Source: Prevotella sp. (GTDB lineage Bacteria; Bacteroidota; Bacteroidia; Bacteroidales; Bacteroidaceae). From it: 64,000 nucleotides of DNA. Positions 59,604-64,000 of the stretch are shown here, one piece after another. The stretch's first letter is position 1, and every line of letters begins with the position of its first letter. Location of the stretch: positions 1 through 64,000 of the forward strand of contig JAFZVV010000003.1 of assembly GCA_017617615.1 (NCBI GenBank), written 5' to 3'. The position numbers were made by a program, and so were the translations under genes. The notes below the pieces were generated by a model. The model did not search any database. It had not been told where the DNA came from and saw only the letters and a program-made list of their open reading frames with translations.

Positions 59604-62162
59604 ATGAGAACAAGCATAAGAACTATCATGGCCTTCATGACCCTTGCACTATGGTTCACCCCCTGCGAGGTGTTGGCCCAAGAAGAAGAAGGCGACAATA
59701 TCTCACGCGAGATATTCATCTACTCCCCTAACGAACGTGCCGGCCTGCACGCCGCCTATCTCGACATCGAACAGCGATGGGTGGAGATAGGACAACTCTG
59801 TGCCTCAGACTACGGTCAGTGGGGCGCGGAGAAACGGATGTATTCACCCTGCGTGCTCCGTGCCTCCGACGGCACCTGGCGCGCCATCTGGCAAGTGAAC
59901 GACTACTCACCCTGTTTCGCCGCCACCTACAGCACCGACCTCATCGTGTGGCGCCCCCAGGACTATCCCCGCCTGACGACCAAGAACTGTCTGAAGCCCA
60001 TCATGTTTGAGGGCGATGACGAGACCTTCGACATTTTCTATATCTCGGGCGACGCAAAATACTACCTGCAAGGCTCAAAAGACTTCCGTCATTTCTCAGA
60101 ACCCCAGGAGAGCAGCATCAGCGACGTGGCGTGGGGTGGCGACACCGCCACCGTGGGCGGACGTCTCTACGAAGGCAAGATTTTCGACATCACCCAGGGC
60201 GAACTCATACAGCTGCTCACCCACCACGAGGTGATGCGCCTCGACGGCGAGATGAGTGCCGAGCGGATGACCGACGATGCCACCCGCCTGAAAGACCTGC
60301 AGCCCGCCAGTGCCACGCTCACCGTGAACACCGGCAACCGCAAGCGCATCAGCGACAAACTCATCGGCGTGTTCTTTGAAGACATCAGCTATGCCGCCGA
60401 CGGCGGTCTCTATGCCGAACTGGTGCAGAACCGCGACTTCGAATACTCCCAGCGCGACCGCAAGGAATGGAGTGCCACTACCGCCTGGCACTCCTCTCGC
60501 CCGATACAGATAGAGACCTCGAACCCATTGAGCGCCAACAACCCCCACTATGCCGTGATGGAGACCGACACCCTCGTCAACGAAGGATGGGACGGCATTG
60601 CCGACCGTGAGATCGGCTGCAGCTACGATTTCTCGTTCTGGGTGCGCCACATCGACTGCAAGAAAAAACAATGGCGCGTGCAACTCGTTACCAACAACGG
60701 TGAGGTGGTAGCCGAACAAAAAATCGTGACAAAGGGTGAGGGATGGAATCAATACGAGGCCATGCTCTGCACCGATGACGGGAAATTCCATGCAAATCCC
60801 GCCAACCGCGACCTCATGCTGCGCATCGTGGCGCTGAAGAAAGGCAAGGCTGCCATCGACATGGTGAGTCTCTTCCCCCAAATCACCTTCAAGAACCGAA
60901 AGAACGGCTTGCGCGAAGACCTTGCCCAGGTCATCGCCGACCTGAAACCGAAGTTCGTGCGGTTCCCCGGCGGGTGCATGAGCCACGGCCAAGGACTCGA
61001 CAACATCTACCACTGGCACCACACCGTGGGTCCGCTGCAGGACCGAAAGCCCGACTTCAACATCTGGGGTTACCACCAGACCCGCGGTCTGGGATTCCAT
61101 GAGTTCTTCCAGTTCTGCGAGGACATCGGTGCCGAGCCACTGCCCGTGCTTGCCGCCGGCGTGCCCTGCCAGAACTCCGCCGCCGATGCCTCCGGCTATG
61201 GCGGTCAGCAAGGCGGCATCCCCATGGAAGACATGCCCGCCTACATCGAGGAAATCCTTCACATGATAGAATGGGCCAACGGCGACCCTGCCACCAGTCC
61301 ATGGGCAAAGATACGTGCCGAGGCCGGTCATCCCGCCCCCTTCAACCTGAAATATATCGGTATCGGCAATGAAGACATCATCTCGACCGTGTTCGAAGAA
61401 CGCTACGAGATGATTTGCAAGGCCATCAAGGAAAAATACCCCCAGATTACCGTCTGCGGCACCGTGGGACCCTTCCACACCCCCTCTGCCGACTACCTTG
61501 AGGGCTGGGACTTCGCGAAGAAGCACCACGACATCATCGACATGGTAGACGAGCACTACTACGAGAGCACCGGGTGGTTCATCAACCACCAAGACTACTA
61601 CGACGGCTACGACCGCAAAGCACCAAAGGTTTACCTCGGTGAATGGGCCGCCAGCACCCCCGCCAAACGTCCCAACGTAGAGACAGCCCTTGCCGAGGCC
61701 ATCCACCTGTGCAACGTGGAGCGCAACGCCGACGTGGTGGAGATGACCTCGTATGCCCCGCTGCTCGCCAAGGACGGCCATCACAACTGGGACCCCGACA
61801 TGATATACTTCACCAACAACACCGTGCGCACCACCCCAGCCTATGAGACCCAGCGCCTCTTCTCCGTGCATAGCGGCGACCACTACATCGCCTCGCACGT
61901 GAGCGCCGACGGCAGCATCAGTCGACGCATCGCCGCCAGCGTGGTGGAAGACAGCCGCACTGGCCGCCACTACCTGCGCCTGGTGAACGCCCTCCCCGTG
62001 AGCCTCACGCTCACCGTCACGGGCCTCGACCTGCCCTCCACCCTCCATTACGAGGGATTTGACGGTCAGCCCGAGGACCAGGACGTGACCTGCCAGGAAG
62101 GCAGTCTCGCAAAAGACCAAATCGTGATGCCCCCCTATTCGTTCCGCGTGTTCGAATGGTAA
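59604..62162 (+). CDS. GH51 alpha-L-arabinofuranosidase with an extra N-terminal propeller-like domain
   Basis: The 852-residue protein starts at MRTSIRTIMAFMTLALWFTP (59604), a signal peptide; an upstream ATG at 59571 would add 11 residues ahead of it. Residues about 35-210 (SPNERAGLHAAYLDIEQRWVEI, WQVNDYSPCFAATYSTDLIVW, YYLQGSKDFRHF) resemble part of a GH43-type propeller without an obvious complete active site. The rest is GH51: a carbohydrate-binding-like insert (about 300-430), KFVRFPGGCMSHG, acid/base Glu in YIGIGNED and nucleophile Glu in VYLGEWAAS, then a C-terminal sandwich. It removes arabinose side chains from arabinan or arabinoxylan. The CotH gene starts 11 bp later. Confidence 0.9.
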   Translation: MRTSIRTIMAFMTLALWFTPCEVLAQEEEGDNISREIFIYSPNERAGLHAAYLDIEQRWVEIGQLCASDYGQWGAEKRMYSPCVLRASDGTWRAIWQVNDYSPCFAATYSTDLIVWRPQDYPRLTTKNCLKPIMFEGDDETFDIFYISGDAKYYLQGSKDFRHFSEPQESSISDVAWGGDTATVGGRLYEGKIFDITQGELIQLLTHHEVMRLDGEMSAERMTDDATRLKDLQPASATLTVNTGNRKRISDKLIGVFFEDISYAADGGLYAELVQNRDFEYSQRDRKEWSATTAWHSSRPIQIETSNPLSANNPHYAVMETDTLVNEGWDGIADREIGCSYDFSFWVRHIDCKKKQWRVQLVTNNGEVVAEQKIVTKGEGWNQYEAMLCTDDGKFHANPANRDLMLRIVALKKGKAAIDMVSLFPQITFKNRKNGLREDLAQVIADLKPKFVRFPGGCMSHGQGLDNIYHWHHTVGPLQDRKPDFNIWGYHQTRGLGFHEFFQFCEDIGAEPLPVLAAGVPCQNSAADASGYGGQQGGIPMEDMPAYIEEILHMIEWANGDPATSPWAKIRAEAGHPAPFNLKYIGIGNEDIISTVFEERYEMICKAIKEKYPQITVCGTVGPFHTPSADYLEGWDFAKKHHDIIDMVDEHYYESTGWFINHQDYYDGYDRKAPKVYLGEWAASTPAKRPNVETALAEAIHLCNVERNADVVEMTSYAPLLAKDGHHNWDPDMIYFTNNTVRTTPAYETQRLFSVHSGDHYIASHVSADGSISRRIAASVVEDSRTGRHYLRLVNALPVSLTLTVTGLDLPSTLHYEGFDGQPEDQDVTCQEGSLAKDQIVMPPYSFRVFEW

Positions 62163-62173
62163 ACCAACAAATA

Positions 62174-64000
62174 TGACAACTATCAGCATAACAGCAAAAA
62201 TGAAATTCAAAGCCCTTCTCACCGCCCTTGCCATGAGCAGCCTGTCGGCAACGGCTGCGGTACCCCCCACTTCGGAATCACTCATCATCAATGAAATCAT
62301 GTCGGCCAATGTCGACCAATTCTTCAGTCCCACCGTCAACTTCGACGGATGGGTGGAACTCTACAACCCCAGCGGCACCGAAGTGAACCTGGCAGGTTGC
62401 TTCTTCAGTGACGACCCCGCCGACCTGACCAAATGGAAGGCACCGGCAAACATGGGCACCATCCCCGCCAAGGGCTTCAAGGTGGTGTGGTTCGACAACA
62501 ACCTCCTGAAGAACACCAACGTGCCGTTCAAACTCGACACCGACGGTGGCACCCTTTACATCAGTGCCCAAGACGGCACCCTCGTGGCCAGCGAGGAATA
62601 TCCCGAGGCCATCGACCGCACCTCGTATGCCCGCATCACCGACGGCGGCAGTGAGTGGTCGTTCACCGCAAGTCCTACCCTCGGCACGAGCAATGCCAGC
62701 ACCACCTATTCCTCCCAACAAGTAGACATGCCCGTGGTGTCGCTCCCCGACCAACTCTTCACCGGCACGCTGAACATCGAGGTGAGCATCCCTGCCGGAT
62801 GCACGCTGCGCTATACCATCAACGGTACGCTGCCCACCCTCACCAACGGCTACACCAGCATGGACGGGCATTTCACCGTCTACAACACCACCTGCTACCG
62901 TTTCAGGCTCTTTGCCGACAACCAGTTGCCCAGCCGTCCCGTCACCCGTTCCTATATCCGTCGCGACAAGAACTACACCGGTCATGTGGTGTCGGTGGTT
63001 GCCGACCCCGACTTCCTCTACGGCAACGAGCACGGCGTGATGGTGAGGGGCACCAACGGCAAGCCCGGCAACGGCCAAAGCAGCAAATGCAACTGGAACA
63101 TGGACTGGGAGCGCCCCGTGAACTTCGCCTTCATCCTGCCCGGAGGCGACAGCACCGTGCTCAACCAAGACGTGAACCTGGAGATGTGCGGTGGCTGGAG
63201 CCGTGCCTGGGAACCCCATTCGTTCAAACTGAAAGGCAACAAGGAACTGAGTGGCGACAAGAACCTGAAATACCCGTTCTTCGCCGAGAAGCCCTACCTG
63301 CGCAACCGCACGGTGCAGATACGCAACGGCGGCAACGACAACTGGAACCGCTTCAAGGACCCCGCCATCGAGAGCATCATCATCACCTCGGGCATCGACA
63401 TCGACGCCCAGTCGTACCTGCCCGTGCATGAGTTCATCAACGGCAAATACATCGGTATGCTCAACATGCGCGAGCCCAACAACAAGCACTACGTCTATGC
63501 CAACTTCGGATGGAACGACGAGGAGATAGACCAGTTCGAAATCAATCCCGACTCCCTCTATCTCCAGAACTGCGGCACCGAAGATGCCTTCCTCGAACTC
63601 TACGAACTGACCAAGACGGCTTCCAACAACGACACCTACGAGGAAATCAAGCAGCGTCTCGACATCGACGAGTATATCAACTACATGGCGATGGAACTCT
63701 ATCTCGGCAGCAACGACTGGCCACACAACAACGTGAAGGGCTATGCGCTGCGCGACGGTGGGAAGTTCCGCTTCGTGTCGTTCGACCTCGACTTCGCCTT
63801 CAACCTCACCAATACCTTCACCACCTTCGCCAACGAGCGCTACTACACCTCGAACTGGCTCTATGACAAGGAGACCACGGTGAGGGAAGAACTGAAGTTC
63901 GTGAGCATCTTCCTCAACCTGCTCAACAATGCCAACTTCCGCCGCCAGTTCATCGACACCTTCTGCGTGATGGGTGGCAGCGTGTTCGAGCCCTCCCGGT
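62174..64000 (+). CDS. CotH-family protein with lamin-tail domain (3-prime end outside window)
   Basis: The frame is open for 609 codons to the window edge, so the C-terminus is missing. A signal peptide lies near the start (KFKALLTALAMSSLSATAA; the alternative start at 62201 would trim it cleanly). Residues about 38-175 are a lamin-tail domain (LIINEIMSANVDQF, DGWVELYNPSGTEVNLAG). Residues about 190-255 resemble a chitobiase/Fn3-like domain (CTLRYTINGTLPT). The CotH kinase-like domain follows (PVHEFINGKYIGMLNMREPN, FRFVSFDLDFAFN). Bacteroidales CotH proteins are surface or secreted; CotH of Bacillus is a spore-coat kinase. It is in an operon with GH51. Confidence 0.88.

Noticed and set aside
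60096..62339. A 747-residue minus-strand open frame
   Set aside because: It lies opposite the GH51 gene, whose catalytic motifs are unmistakable; the antisense protein is Val/Gly/His-rich and shows no family features.
62278..63726. A 482-residue minus-strand open frame
   Set aside because: It is antisense to the CotH gene and has only low-complexity Val/Gly sequence.

Overview
The window looks like a chromosomal segment of a Bacteroidales bacterium, most likely Prevotella or Segatella (Prevotellaceae). The reasons are: sigma-ABfr-type promoters (TTG, 19-20 nt, TAnnTTTG) instead of E. coli -35/-10 boxes; SusC/SusD pairs; a hybrid two-component regulator; lipoproteins; type IX secretion tails of the form GIYIVNGKK-VVK; BACON, FISUMP, DUF4960, DUF4348 and DUF4424 domains; and near absence of strong Shine-Dalgarno sites. 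No rRNA, tRNA, CRISPR array, IS transposase or phage module was recognised.

Layout. (1) 1-10.5 kb, minus strand: a housekeeping translation cluster read right to left: SPOR lipoprotein, ruvX, def, a TPR protein, thrS, then infC-rpmI-rplT. A secreted repeat protein and a small peptide gene sit between thrS and infC. (2) 10.8-18.5 kb: YtxH/holin-like envelope genes, a probable small RNA, an MBL hydrolase, murB, a DUF4348 lipoprotein, pheS, a secreted type IX-tailed protein and a TPR protein. (3) 18.8-26.7 kb, plus strand: an accessory island with a BACON-MACPF-FISUMP lipoprotein, a clostripain-family (C11) lipoprotein protease, a three-gene switch (PP2C phosphatase fused to an anti-sigma-type kinase, a STAS protein, an AraC-type DNA-binding protein) and an outer-membrane barrel. 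The three effector genes have promoters with the same three TGTCG-type half-sites at identical spacing (0, +28, +47, with -33 at +84 and -7 at +107). I regard this as the most interesting system here: a pore-forming toxin-like regulon with its own partner-switch-like control. (4) 27.2-33.8 kb: a membrane-anchored GalM-like protein, a barrel protein, a UDP-GlcNAc 2-epimerase homologue with altered active-site motifs, and a SPFH/NfeD/M48/PH-domain envelope operon. (5) 34.2-41.1 kb, minus strand: two large paralogous C10 (streptopain-like) proteases. One ends in a type IX tail and is followed by a second member of the small peptide family; the other ends in a dockerin. (6) 41.2-43.5 kb: ACT protein, phenylacetate-CoA ligase and PaaI thioesterase. 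(7) 43.7-58 kb, plus strand: a complete fructan utilisation locus: a regulator with a sugar-binding sensor but no ATPase domain, SusC, SusD, DUF4960 surface protein, two GH32 enzymes, an MFS permease and fructokinase. (8) 58-64 kb: a DUF4424/YARHG protein, a GH51 arabinofuranosidase with an extra N-terminal domain, and a CotH-family protein cut by the window end.

Intergenic regions carry several repeat families: a 112-bp tandem repeat at the left edge, a 213-bp duplication upstream of thrS, and a dispersed element of about 155-175 bp with short terminal inverted repeats that recurs in at least five gaps. All family assignments come from reading motifs by eye; no database search was run.
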